The notes under the pieces are model-generated. The model worked only from the letters and a program-made list of their open reading frames with translations, had not been told where the DNA came from and searched no databases. From positions 310,001-374,000 of the forward strand of contig NZ_CAKASM010000001.1 in NCBI RefSeq assembly GCF_916858675.1: a stretch of 64,000 bases of DNA, read 5' to 3'. Every line of letters begins with the position of its first letter. The stretch's first letter is position 1. The translations under genes were made by a program, and so were the position numbers. This document shows, one piece after another, positions 7,553 to 16,218 of this stretch. Source of the DNA: Sphingomonas sp. Leaf21 (GTDB lineage Bacteria > Pseudomonadota > Alphaproteobacteria > Sphingomonadales > Sphingomonadaceae).

Positions 7553-9030
7553 CCGCACCCCGCCGCATCGTCATAGCCGGTGGCGGCACCGCAGGCTGGA
7601 TGGCCGCCGCCGCCTTTGCCCGCACGCTGGGCCGCGCGGTAACCGTCACGCTCGTCGAATCCGATGCGATCGGCACGATCGGGGTCGGCGAGTCGACCAT
7701 TCCGCCGATCATCACCTTCAACCGGCTGCTCGGCATCAACGAGGCCGAGTTCATGGCCGCGACCCAGGCGACCTTCAAGCTGGGTATCCAATTCGACGGC
7801 TGGAAAGGCCCGAACGACAGCTATTTCCATTCCTTCGGGCTGACGGGCAAGGATCACTGGGCGGCAGGCTTCCAGCATTTCTGGCTCAACGGTCGGGCGC
7901 GCGGGCATGACGCGCCTTATGACGATTACTGCCTGGAGCTGATGGCCGCGCGCGAAGGGCGGTTCGCCCATCTGCCCGACGAGCGGATGAACTATGCCTA
8001 TCAGCTCGATTCGACGCTTTACGGCCGCTTCCTGCGGCGCATGGCCGAAGGTGACGGCGCGACGCGGATAGAGGGCCGTATCGCCGACATCGTCCTGCAT
8101 CCTGAAACCGGAAACATCGTCGCCCTCGTGCTGGACGACGGGCGGCGGGTGGAGGGCGACCTGTTCCTCGACTGCACCGGATTCCGCGCGCTGTTGATGG
8201 AGCGGGCACTGCATGTCGGCTTCGACGACTGGAGCCATTATCTGCCGTGCGACGCCGCCGTCGCGGTACAGACCGAAAGTGTCCGCCCCCCCGTCCCCTT
8301 CACGCGCGCCATCGCGCATGAGGCGGGCTGGCAATGGCGCATCCCGTTGCAGCACCGCGCGGGCAACGGTATCGTCTATTGCAGCCGCTACATGGATCAC
8401 GAGACGGCGCGCGAAACGCTGCTCGGCAGCGTCGAAGGCAGGGTCCTGACCGATCCCAACATGCTGCGCTTCACGACGGGCGCCAGGCGGAAGCAATGGC
8501 ATCGGAACTGCATCGCGATCGGTCTCTCGGGCGGGTTCATGGAACCGCTCGAGTCGACCAGCATCCACCTCATCCAGCGGGCGATCCTGCGGCTGATCCG
8601 CCTGCTGCCGGGTGGTCCGATCAGCGTCCACGACATCGCCGAGTTCAACGATCAGCAGATGCTGGACATGCTGCAGATCCGCGACTTCCTGATTTTGCAT
8701 TACAAGGTCCATGAACGCCGGGACAGTGCGTTCTGGCGGCACTGCGGCGATATGGAGATCCCCGACAGCCTGGCCCACAAGATCGCGCTTTTCCGGGAGA
8801 CGGGTCGGGTATTCCGCCGCAATGACGAGCTTTTCGCCGAGAATAGCTGGGTACAGGTGATGATGGGCCAGGGGATCGTGCCCGAAAGCCATCATCCGAT
8901 CACGGCACGGCTGTCCGACGACGAACTGGGCAAGCTGCTCGCCACGCTGCGGCAGAATGTCGCGACGACCGTCCGGGGGCTGCCGCCGCACGCGGATTAC
9001 ATCGCCCGCCACTGCGGCACGGTGGCCTGA
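7549..9030 (+). CDS. FAD-dependent halogenase-like protein (tryptophan halogenase family)
   Basis: The 493-residue flavoprotein (PF04820) shows the FAD motif GGGTAGW (about 11-17), the catalytic-type lysine in TFKLGI (K77, matching K79 of PrnA/RebH), the halogenase motif W-x-W-x-I-P (261-266) and FMEPLEST (about 330-337). All recognised catalytic elements are therefore kept, so halogenation chemistry is possible. The setting in a TonB/SapC/cupin operon rather than a pyrrolnitrin-like cluster argues that free tryptophan is not the substrate. The true start is the ATG at 7549, overlapping the cupin stop as ATGA; upstream in-frame codons are a shadow of the cupin gene. No flavin reductase gene is seen nearby, so FADH2 would have to come from elsewhere. 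Confidence 0.92.
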   Translation: MTAPRRIVIAGGGTAGWMAAAAFARTLGRAVTVTLVESDAIGTIGVGESTIPPIITFNRLLGINEAEFMAATQATFKLGIQFDGWKGPNDSYFHSFGLTGKDHWAAGFQHFWLNGRARGHDAPYDDYCLELMAAREGRFAHLPDERMNYAYQLDSTLYGRFLRRMAEGDGATRIEGRIADIVLHPETGNIVALVLDDGRRVEGDLFLDCTGFRALLMERALHVGFDDWSHYLPCDAAVAVQTESVRPPVPFTRAIAHEAGWQWRIPLQHRAGNGIVYCSRYMDHETARETLLGSVEGRVLTDPNMLRFTTGARRKQWHRNCIAIGLSGGFMEPLESTSIHLIQRAILRLIRLLPGGPISVHDIAEFNDQQMLDMLQIRDFLILHYKVHERRDSAFWRHCGDMEIPDSLAHKIALFRETGRVFRRNDELFAENSWVQVMMGQGIVPESHHPITARLSDDELGKLLATLRQNVATTVRGLPPHADYIARHCGTVA

Positions 9031-9036
9031 CCCGCC

Positions 9037-10089
9037 ATGGCGCCGCGCCGTCGTCAGTCCGTCACCATCCGGCACGTCGCGGCCGATGCCGGTGTCTCCC
9101 TCCAAACCGTCAGCCGGGTCATCAACAAGGAGCCCAATGTCCGCCCCGAGATGATGGAGCGGGTACGGGCGTCAATTGCCAAGCTCGGCTATGTCCCGTC
9201 GATCGCGGCGCAGCGGATGGGGGGATCGCGATCCTATCTGATCGTCGCGCTCAACGATCGGGAACGCACCATCGCCGACTGGCGCAACCGCCAGGGCACC
9301 GACTGGGTCGACCAGATGATGCTGGGCGGGATGCTCACCTGTGCCGAACATGGCTATCGCCTGATCGTCGAGCTGGTCGATACGCATAGCGACCATATCG
9401 AGCGCGAGTTACTGGGCGCGATTGCCGCGCTTCAGCCCGATGGCGTGATCCTGACCCCGCCGCATTCCGAAAATCCGCTGATCACCCGAATGCTGGAAGC
9501 CCATGGGATCAGCTTCGCGCGGATCGGATCGCTCAAGCTCGGCGGCGGATTTGCGCTTGCGATCGATGACGAGGGCGCCGCGCGGATGGCCACGGATCAC
9601 CTGATCGGGCTGGGCCATCGCGGCATCGGGCTGATCGCCGGTCCCGACGAATATGAGTTGAGCGGCTGGCGCGTCGAAGGCTGGCGCAAGGCCATGGCGG
9701 CGGCCGGGATCTCGTGCGACGGTCTGTTGGCGCAGGGGGATTTCAGCTTCGCATCGGGCCGGAGCGCCGCGAGCGCCCTGTTCGACGCAGCGCGGGCGCC
9801 GACCGCGATCATCGCCAGCAATGACCAGATGGCGCTGGCGACGTTGGAGCTGGCGCGCGAACGGGGCCTGAGGGTGCCCGACGAGCTGTCGCTAATCAGC
9901 TTCGACGACACCCCGATCGTCCGCTTCGTGCACCCGGCGCTCACCGCCGTGATCCAGCCGATCGCGGCCGTAACCGCACGTGCCGTCGAGCTTATCGTCG
10001 CGGAGCAATCGGGCCAGCCGACGCCCCCCGGCCCGATCATGCTTCCCGCGGAACTGGCGATACGCGCCTCGACCGGCGCGCCGCGCTGA
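9037..10089 (+). CDS. LacI family transcriptional regulator
   Basis: This 350-residue repressor has an N-terminal LacI helix-turn-helix (TIRHVAADAGVSLQTVSRVI at about 7-26, then hinge LGYVPSIAAQRMGG). A periplasmic-binding-protein-like sensor domain follows, with typical GLIAGP and ISFDDTPIVRF segments. It begins six bases after the halogenase-like stop, so it is the last gene of the SapC-cupin-halogenase transcript, and it converges with the second receptor gene ten bases beyond its own stop. The obvious targets are the GAACGTTC palindromes at 2460-2537 and the weaker one near 13140. The inducer is likely a mono- or oligosaccharide released by the GH3 enzyme. Confidence 0.94.
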   Translation: MAPRRRQSVTIRHVAADAGVSLQTVSRVINKEPNVRPEMMERVRASIAKLGYVPSIAAQRMGGSRSYLIVALNDRERTIADWRNRQGTDWVDQMMLGGMLTCAEHGYRLIVELVDTHSDHIERELLGAIAALQPDGVILTPPHSENPLITRMLEAHGISFARIGSLKLGGGFALAIDDEGAARMATDHLIGLGHRGIGLIAGPDEYELSGWRVEGWRKAMAAAGISCDGLLAQGDFSFASGRSAASALFDAARAPTAIIASNDQMALATLELARERGLRVPDELSLISFDDTPIVRFVHPALTAVIQPIAAVTARAVELIVAEQSGQPTPPGPIMLPAELAIRASTGAPR

Positions 10090-10099
10090 ACCCGATCGC

Positions 10100-13078
10100 C
10101 TATCGCCGCCCCAGCTTCACCCCGACATACATGTACCGGCCCAGTGACGAGATCGGATAGTCGTAGGAATCGACGTCCGGCTTCTGGTTCGCAAGGTTGT
10201 TGACCCCGCCGTAGAAGGTGAAGTCTTCGGACACCCGGTACTGCAGCTGCACGTCGTGCTGCCACAATTCCCTGTAGCGGAGATATTGGGGCGCGGCGTA
10301 GTCGGGATTGGCGTCCGTCGTGAACCGCGAGAAGCGCCGTGTCGCGTCGAACCACCGGAGATTATAGCTGAGCGTCACCCCACCCAGCGACCAGGTCGGC
10401 GAGAAGACGAAGTTGAACCTGGGCCGTCCCGGCTGATCGACCAGATCCTCGGGTTGCGCGCCGGGCGTCGCAATCTGCTGCAGCATGTGGAGATAGCCGC
10501 CGACGAACCGGATATCGAACGTCCCGGCCTGCGCGGTCCGGACGACGTAGCTGACATTGACGTCGAGCCCGGCGGTACGGAACGCCGCGACATTCTGCGG
10601 CTGGACCGAGAAGCCGTTGATATAGCCCGTGCCCTGCCGCCGTCGGATCGCCGCGCAGAAGACGTTGTCGAGCGTCGACTGGTCGACGCACAGATTGGCG
10701 ATGGTATTGGCATCCGCCGTGTTGATCGCATCGCGCAACCGGATGTCGTACCAGTCGGCCGAAATACTGAGATTGGGAATGAATCGGGGACGCAGGACGG
10801 CACCGGCCGTCCAGGTTCGGGCGGTCTCCTCACGCAGGTTGGGATTGCCGGTTCGTGAGCCGTTGATCAGGACCGCCGCATCGGGGTTGTTGTTCGCGGT
10901 GAAGCTGGCGGGATTGCCGCCCAGCGAGGTGATCAGCGTCACGCAATTCGCGGCGCGCGTCGACGATCCGCTGTTCCGGTTCTCGATATAGCAGGGGTCG
11001 ACGAAATAGTTCGTGGTCGGGCCGGTCGGCTGGAACAGTTCGCCGATATTGGGCGCGCGCACCGACTGGCCATAGGACCCCCTGAACGTCACGTCGCGGA
11101 TCGGCGCCCAGACACCGTTGAACTGCCATGCCTGGGTCCGCCCGACGGTGGAGTAGTCCGACAGGCGCCCGGCCGCGCCGACCGACAGGGTCTGGGCGAA
11201 GGGCACGTCCTTGAGCAGCGGCGCATTCACCTCGCCGAACGCCTCCCACACATCGAAGGCGCCGCGACTGGGGGAGATGACGTAGTTGGGATCGAAGCTG
11301 TCCCCCTCGTCATATTGATACCATTGCTTGCCGGTCAGGAAGGCATTGGGCCGGAACTGGCTGGTTTCCCGCCGATACTCGCCGCCGACCGCGAACTGGA
11401 CTGGGCCGCCAGGCAGGCTGAAGAGTGCGCCGAAGTCGCCGGTCAGTTGTGCCGTCGCGACCGACTGGGTCAGCCGCGCCTGGCTGACATTGTCGGTGTT
11501 CGTCGCCCAGGCGAGCGCGGCGGGATCATAGACCCCCGCCCCGAATGTATTGATCGGCAGGCATCCGCTATTGGCTCCCGGGGTGAAGCTGGTCGCGGCG
11601 ACCTGTAGCGCGGAGGGCGTCAGGTTGGATCGACAGGTCGGCCGCCCCGTGGCCGGGTCGGTGACCACATCCAGCGCGGCGGTGAAGCGGTCGTTCCAGC
11701 GACTGTTCAACTTGGTGATCCGGATGTCGGTCCGGCCGTACGTATAGGACAGATCATATTGCGCATGGTCGCTGATCCGTCCGGAAACATCGATGACACC
11801 GCGCCATGTCTGCCGCCGGTCGCTTTCGCCCAGCCGGGGAAAGTCGGTATTGTTGCGGTTGGAGGTGATGCTGGTCTCGCCAGCCGCCAGCGCGGCGTTC
11901 AGCAGGGTCGTGGGGATGAAGGGGTTGTCGAGCGTGAAGACCCCCGGATAATTGCCGGAATAGCCGCCGAAGGTCGTCGCGGTCGACTGAACGAACTTGC
12001 CCTCCAGACTCAGCTTCAACGCGTCAGACACGTCGTAATGGGTCAGCAGGTTGACGGCATGCCGCTCCGTCTTGGGCAGCAGGTCGCCGACATAGCCCGC
12101 GACGGGCGTCGCGCTGCCGCCACTGACGAAGCCTCCGCCGACCTGGGTTCCGGGATCGTAGAGACTGCCATCGCCATTATAGGCGCGTCCGCCCAGCTCG
12201 ATATAACCGGTCGGCGTGCCATAGGGATATCGCAGATCGCCCGCCAGGATCTGCTGGTAAGAACCAGCCGCCGGACCGGTGTAAGCGAGATTGGGGACCA
12301 GATATTGCCGGTTTTCGCGCCGCAAATAGACGCGGTCGTCGTTCTGGAGCGGGTCGTCGGCATTATATTCGTAGAAGAGCGTGACGTTGCCGCGCCCATT
12401 GTCGAAGTTGCGACCGGCGCCGATCGATGCGAAGCGATTGGCGGCATCGCCCCGCTCCGAAACGCCGAACTGCGACCGGGCGAGAACGCCATCGAAGTCC
12501 CGCTTCAGGATGAAGTTGACGACCCCCGACACGCCATCCGCGCCGTAGACCGCAGAGGCTCCGCCGGTCAGTACGTCGACCCGCTCGATCAGGTCGGTCG
12601 GGATCGCGTTGATGTCGACGGCGGCGGAGTCGATCTGGCTGGCGACGTGGCGACGCCCATTGACCAGCACCAGCGTCCGCGCCGTCCCCAGCCCGCGGAG
12701 GTCCAGCAGATTGAGGCCCGCCGCGCCGTATAGCTGGCCACCGGGCCGGTCCGACCCCGCCGACTGGGTGCTGTCGACCGAGTTGGTCAGCGCCGGGACA
12801 CGCTGAAGGAAATTGGTGATGTTGGTGTTGCCCGACTGCTGGATATTCTCCGCGCCGAACGACACGATCGGGTTGGGCGCCGCATAGTCGGGACGCGCGA
12901 TACGAGACCCCGTGACGACGATTTCGCTGGCGGATGGCTGCTGGGGCACGGCATCGGCCTGGGCATCGACGGGGGGCGGCGCATCGGTGGACGTTGCGGC
13001 TTGCTGTGCCTGGGCCGGGACGGCGAACGACACGCACGCCACCGCAATCGCGACGTTGCTGACCCACATGGCTCGCAT
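10100..13078 (-). CDS. TonB-dependent receptor, second
   Basis: The 992-residue outer-membrane receptor has a signal peptide (AVPAQAQ, about residue 25), a TonB box-like EIVVTGSRI (about 52-60) and a plug with LRGLGTARTLVLVNGRRHV and TGGASAVYGADGVSGVVNF. A barrel with many Tyr/Phe strands follows. It ends in VGVKLGRR, so the last residue is not the aromatic expected of most barrels; the Tyr/Val strand is followed by a short basic tail. GAGGGGGGA lies nine bases before the ATG at 13078; a second ATG is at 13069. It is divergent from an ABC sugar-importer operon, suggesting a shared ligand that passes the outer membrane here and the inner membrane through the ABC system. Confidence 0.93.
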   Translation of the reverse strand: MRAMWVSNVAIAVACVSFAVPAQAQQAATSTDAPPPVDAQADAVPQQPSASEIVVTGSRIARPDYAAPNPIVSFGAENIQQSGNTNITNFLQRVPALTNSVDSTQSAGSDRPGGQLYGAAGLNLLDLRGLGTARTLVLVNGRRHVASQIDSAAVDINAIPTDLIERVDVLTGGASAVYGADGVSGVVNFILKRDFDGVLARSQFGVSERGDAANRFASIGAGRNFDNGRGNVTLFYEYNADDPLQNDDRVYLRRENRQYLVPNLAYTGPAAGSYQQILAGDLRYPYGTPTGYIELGGRAYNGDGSLYDPGTQVGGGFVSGGSATPVAGYVGDLLPKTERHAVNLLTHYDVSDALKLSLEGKFVQSTATTFGGYSGNYPGVFTLDNPFIPTTLLNAALAAGETSITSNRNNTDFPRLGESDRRQTWRGVIDVSGRISDHAQYDLSYTYGRTDIRITKLNSRWNDRFTAALDVVTDPATGRPTCRSNLTPSALQVAATSFTPGANSGCLPINTFGAGVYDPAALAWATNTDNVSQARLTQSVATAQLTGDFGALFSLPGGPVQFAVGGEYRRETSQFRPNAFLTGKQWYQYDEGDSFDPNYVISPSRGAFDVWEAFGEVNAPLLKDVPFAQTLSVGAAGRLSDYSTVGRTQAWQFNGVWAPIRDVTFRGSYGQSVRAPNIGELFQPTGPTTNYFVDPCYIENRNSGSSTRAANCVTLITSLGGNPASFTANNNPDAAVLINGSRTGNPNLREETARTWTAGAVLRPRFIPNLSISADWYDIRLRDAINTADANTIANLCVDQSTLDNVFCAAIRRRQGTGYINGFSVQPQNVAAFRTAGLDVNVSYVVRTAQAGTFDIRFVGGYLHMLQQIATPGAQPEDLVDQPGRPRFNFVFSPTWSLGGVTLSYNLRWFDATRRFSRFTTDANPDYAAPQYLRYRELWQHDVQLQYRVSEDFTFYGGVNNLANQKPDVDSYDYPISSLGRYMYVGVKLGRR

Positions 13079-13137
13079 GACGGAAATCCCCCCTCTTCAA
13101 CGCCCGATATGATTTTTCATAAGGCATTGGAATTTCG

Positions 13138-13147
13138 GGAACGTTTT
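13138..13147. promoter_or_regulatory. Possible LacI-type operator between receptor and ABC importer genes
   Basis: GGAACGTTTT carries the same AACGTT core as the two strong operators at 2460-2537 but is palindromic over only about eight bases (one end mismatched). It sits in the 115-base divergent spacer, 60 bases from the receptor ATG. It would let the LacI protein co-regulate this second pair of genes. The rest of the spacer holds an AT-rich TATTTA repeat immediately before the GTG of the binding-protein gene. Confidence 0.35.
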
Positions 13148-13193
13148 GCCCGCGGAATCGCTCCACCGACATGGGTTATTTATTTAACTTAGC

Positions 13194-14495
13194 GTGAGCG
13201 AGGCGGGGCGAAGGATTTCATCCCCCCTCGATCGTGAGGAAGCGAAACGGCCCCATATCAGCCGTCGCGCGATGCTGGCGGCCGTTCCCGCGATCGCCGT
13301 GGCGGGCTGCACCACCCGGCGGGATCCCGGAACGCTGTCCATGTGGGCGATGAGCTATGAGGGCGACTATTCGCCGATGCTCATGCCCGCCTTCACCCGT
13401 GCGACGGGCATATCCGTCGACGTACAGTCGCTTCCCTGGACCGCTGCGCACGAAAAGCTGCTGACCGCCTTTGCGGGCGATGCGATGCCGGACGTGCTGA
13501 TGCTGCCCAATGGCTGGATCGGCGAGTTCGCCATGATCGGGGCGATCGCGCGGGTTCCCGATGCGACGCTGGTCGCCGACATATTCCCCTCGATTCTCGC
13601 CTCGGCACGCCTGCCGGGGGGCGACTATGCGGTGCCCTGGTCGGTCGCGCCGCAGATGCAGTTCTATCGATCCGACCTGTTGAGGGCGGTCGGATATGAA
13701 GCCCCGCCGGAGGATTGGGAGAGCTGGCGGCATATGGCGCTGGCGATCAAGAGGCGATGGCCGGACCGCTATGCCGTGCTGTCCTATCTGAACTGGTTCG
13801 ACACGCTGTTCACCTTCGCCGGGCAGACCCGGTCGCGCCTGTTGCGTGACCAGAATACGCGCGGTGACTTTTCCAGCCCGGAATTCCGCGCCGCGCTCGC
13901 CTTCTACAAGTCGCTGTTCGACGACGGCCTCGCCCCGCGCGCGCTGTCGACCGAATTGCAGGATCCGGTGGGTGCATTCGCGCGGGACTATTTCGCGATC
14001 TACCCCAGCGGGCCATCATTGCTGCTCGACCTGCGGCGACGCGCCGGGGAGATTCCGGCGAGCCGATGGGCGGTCGCGCGTATGCCCGGGCCCGGCGGAC
14101 CGGGCCGCGTTTCGGCGATCAGCGCGAACCTCGCGGTTTCCGCCCGATCGCGGCGCCCCGACAAGGCCTGGGCCTTGCTGCGCCACCTGACCTCGGCGGA
14201 CAGCGAACTGACCTACCAGCGCCTGATCGGCAATCTCCCCGCGCGGATCGACGCCTGGACGAGCCCGCAACTGTCCGGCGCCGTCATCGCCCCCTTCGCC
14301 GCGCAGATGGCCGCCCCGGCGCGTCAGCCCGACATCGTCGAGATGGAGCGGATCCGCCTGGACGTTCAGATCGTCGCCGAACGCGTCGTGCGCGGGCAAT
14401 ATTCGATCGACGAGGGCACGAAGGTGATGGACCGCCGCGTCGATGCGTTGCTCGCCAAGCGTCGCGCGTTGGTCGATGCGGGCCGGATCGCATGA
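13194..14495 (+). CDS. ABC transporter sugar-binding lipoprotein
   Basis: This 433-residue family-1 extracellular solute-binding protein (MalE/UgpB-like) delivers a sugar to the MalFG-type permeases encoded next. Residues 22-39 read ISRRAMLAAVPAIAVAGC: a twin-arginine pair, hydrophobic core and lipobox with Cys39, so it is probably a lipid-anchored protein. Typical features are the N-terminal LSMWAMSYEGDYSPMLMPAF and the hinge region ALSTELQDPVGAF. The only plausible in-frame start is GTG 13194. It has no SD sequence, but TATTTA (13181-13186) lies at -10 distance, so translation may be leaderless. Its stop overlaps the first permease (ATGA). Confidence 0.9.
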   Translation: MSEAGRRISSPLDREEAKRPHISRRAMLAAVPAIAVAGCTTRRDPGTLSMWAMSYEGDYSPMLMPAFTRATGISVDVQSLPWTAAHEKLLTAFAGDAMPDVLMLPNGWIGEFAMIGAIARVPDATLVADIFPSILASARLPGGDYAVPWSVAPQMQFYRSDLLRAVGYEAPPEDWESWRHMALAIKRRWPDRYAVLSYLNWFDTLFTFAGQTRSRLLRDQNTRGDFSSPEFRAALAFYKSLFDDGLAPRALSTELQDPVGAFARDYFAIYPSGPSLLLDLRRRAGEIPASRWAVARMPGPGGPGRVSAISANLAVSARSRRPDKAWALLRHLTSADSELTYQRLIGNLPARIDAWTSPQLSGAVIAPFAAQMAAPARQPDIVEMERIRLDVQIVAERVVRGQYSIDEGTKVMDRRVDALLAKRRALVDAGRIA

Positions 14496-15373
14496 CCCGA
14501 CAGGAACGCGCTGCCTGGGCGTTCACGCTGCCCGTGCTGGCGATCATCCTCCTCGTCTTCCTGCTACCGACCGTCCTCGCCTTCGGCCTCTCGGTCACGG
14601 ACTATAGCATCTACGCGCTGGCGGACTGGTCGAACCTGAAGTTCGTCGGCGTGGGCAATTTCATCGATCTCTTCGCCACGCCGCTGTTCTGGCGTGCGCT
14701 CGCCAATACGGGCGTGTTCGCGCTGCTGGGCGTGCCGATGGCGATCGGGACCTCGCTGGCGGTGGCGCTGCTCCTTCATGACCGGACGGTCCGATGGAAG
14801 CCACTCTGGCGGGTGCTGCTCTTCGCCCCCTATGTCACGAGCGTGGTCGCGACCGCCGTCGTCTGGCGCTTCCTGTTGAATACGCAGTTCGGGCTGATCA
14901 ACTACGCACTGCGATCGATCGGATTGTCCGGCGTGGATTGGCTGGGTGATCCCCATTCCTCGATCCCGGCGATCCTGCTCTTCGTCACGTGGAAGATCTT
15001 CGGCTACAACATGATCGTGTTCACCGCCGCGCTGGCAGCCGTGCCGCAGGACCTGATGGAGGCCGCGCGCCTCGACGGGGCGGGGCGCTGGCGGCGCTTC
15101 CGCCACGTCACCTTGCCCGCGATCGGACCGACGCTGCTGCTGGCGGCGGTGATGAGCGTCGCCGGCTTTCTCCAGCTCTTCGCCGAACCCTATGTGATGA
15201 CACTCGGCGGCCCCGCGCAGAGCACGACGACGGTGCTCTACTTCCTGTTCGACGAAGGGTTCAAATGGTGGAATCTGGGCCAGGCTTCGGCGGTCGCCTT
15301 CGTCCTGTTCCTGCTGATCCTCGGCCTGACCATCATCCAGACGGGTATCGGACGGCGCTACGAATGGCTGTGA
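14492..15373 (+). CDS. ABC sugar permease, MalF/UgpA type
   Basis: The 293-residue inner-membrane permease has about six helices. It begins MTRQERAAWAFTLPVLAI and continues with strongly hydrophobic segments LLVFLLPTVLAFGL and TSLAVALLL. The cytoplasmic EAA loop that docks with the ATPase is seen as DLMEAARLDGAGRWRRF. The start ATG overlaps the binding-protein stop (ATGA), and the end overlaps the next permease by ten bases, giving a strictly coupled three-gene unit. The length fits MalF/UgpA homologues without the large periplasmic insertion of enteric MalF. Confidence 0.92.
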   Translation: MTRQERAAWAFTLPVLAIILLVFLLPTVLAFGLSVTDYSIYALADWSNLKFVGVGNFIDLFATPLFWRALANTGVFALLGVPMAIGTSLAVALLLHDRTVRWKPLWRVLLFAPYVTSVVATAVVWRFLLNTQFGLINYALRSIGLSGVDWLGDPHSSIPAILLFVTWKIFGYNMIVFTAALAAVPQDLMEAARLDGAGRWRRFRHVTLPAIGPTLLLAAVMSVAGFLQLFAEPYVMTLGGPAQSTTTVLYFLFDEGFKWWNLGQASAVAFVLFLLILGLTIIQTGIGRRYEWL

Positions 15374-16218
15374 CGCGGCGCGCGCGCGCGATCCTCGCCA
15401 ATACGCTGATCGCAGGGATCACGCTGCTGACGACGCTTCCGCTCGTCTGGATGGTGCTGGTGTCGTTCATGCCGCGCGGCGCGTCGAGTGCGTTTCCGCC
15501 GCCGCTTTGGCCGAGCCACTGGACGCTCGACAATTATCACGAGCTTCTCGCCCGGCGGCTGATCGATGGCGCCTGGTTCGACTATCGCATCATGCCCGCG
15601 CTGTGGAACAGCGTGATCGTCGCGACCGCGTCCACACTCCTGGGCCTGCTCCTGACCGTGCCCGCCGGATATGCCTTCGCCAAGCTTCGCTTTCGTGGGC
15701 GCGAGCGTCTGCTGCAGTTGCTGATCGCCAGCCTGGTCGTTCCCGGACAAATCGCGATGCTGCCGCTGTTCCTGATCTTCAAGGAACTGGGGCTGGTCAA
15801 CAGCTACGCGGGTGTGATCCTGCCCAGCCTGGCGGGCATATTCGCGGTGTTGTTCGTCCGGCAGGCCACGCTGTCGATCCCCGACGAGATGCTCGACGCG
15901 GCAAGGCTCGACGGGGCGAGCGAGGCGCGGATCTTCGTCTCGGTCGTCCTTCCGCTGCTCGCGCCGGTCACGGTGACGCTGGCGGTCTTCCTGTTCCTGG
16001 GGTCGTGGAACGACTTTCTCTGGCCGCTGATCGTCCTCGCCGATCAGCACAAATACACGCTTCCGGTCGCGGTCGCGGCGATCGGGCGCGAACATGCCGC
16101 GGATGGCGAGTTGATGATGGCGGCGGCGGTGGTCACCACCCTGCCCGTCCTGCTGATCTTCCTGGCCCTGCAGCGCTACTACATCACCGGGCTGCTGGGG
16201 GGCAGCGTCAAGGGCTGA
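15364..16218 (+). CDS. ABC sugar permease, MalG/UgpE type
   Basis: The 284-residue partner permease starts MAVTRRARAILANTLIAG inside the end of the preceding gene. The EAA motif EMLDAARLDGASEARIF is complete, and the C-terminal helix ends LQRYYITGLLGGSVKG, the classic MalG-type terminus. It should form a heterodimeric channel with the preceding permease. The gene overlaps the oppositely oriented ATPase gene tail-to-tail by 11 bases. The ATPase needed for this importer is thus adjacent but not in the same transcript. Confidence 0.92.
   Translation: MAVTRRARAILANTLIAGITLLTTLPLVWMVLVSFMPRGASSAFPPPLWPSHWTLDNYHELLARRLIDGAWFDYRIMPALWNSVIVATASTLLGLLLTVPAGYAFAKLRFRGRERLLQLLIASLVVPGQIAMLPLFLIFKELGLVNSYAGVILPSLAGIFAVLFVRQATLSIPDEMLDAARLDGASEARIFVSVVLPLLAPVTVTLAVFLFLGSWNDFLWPLIVLADQHKYTLPVAVAAIGREHAADGELMMAAAVVTTLPVLLIFLALQRYYITGLLGGSVKG

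Noticed and set aside
7549..9030. Naming the flavoprotein a tryptophan 7-halogenase
   Set aside because: Motifs support the fold and chemistry but the gene context gives no indole or tryptophan pathway.
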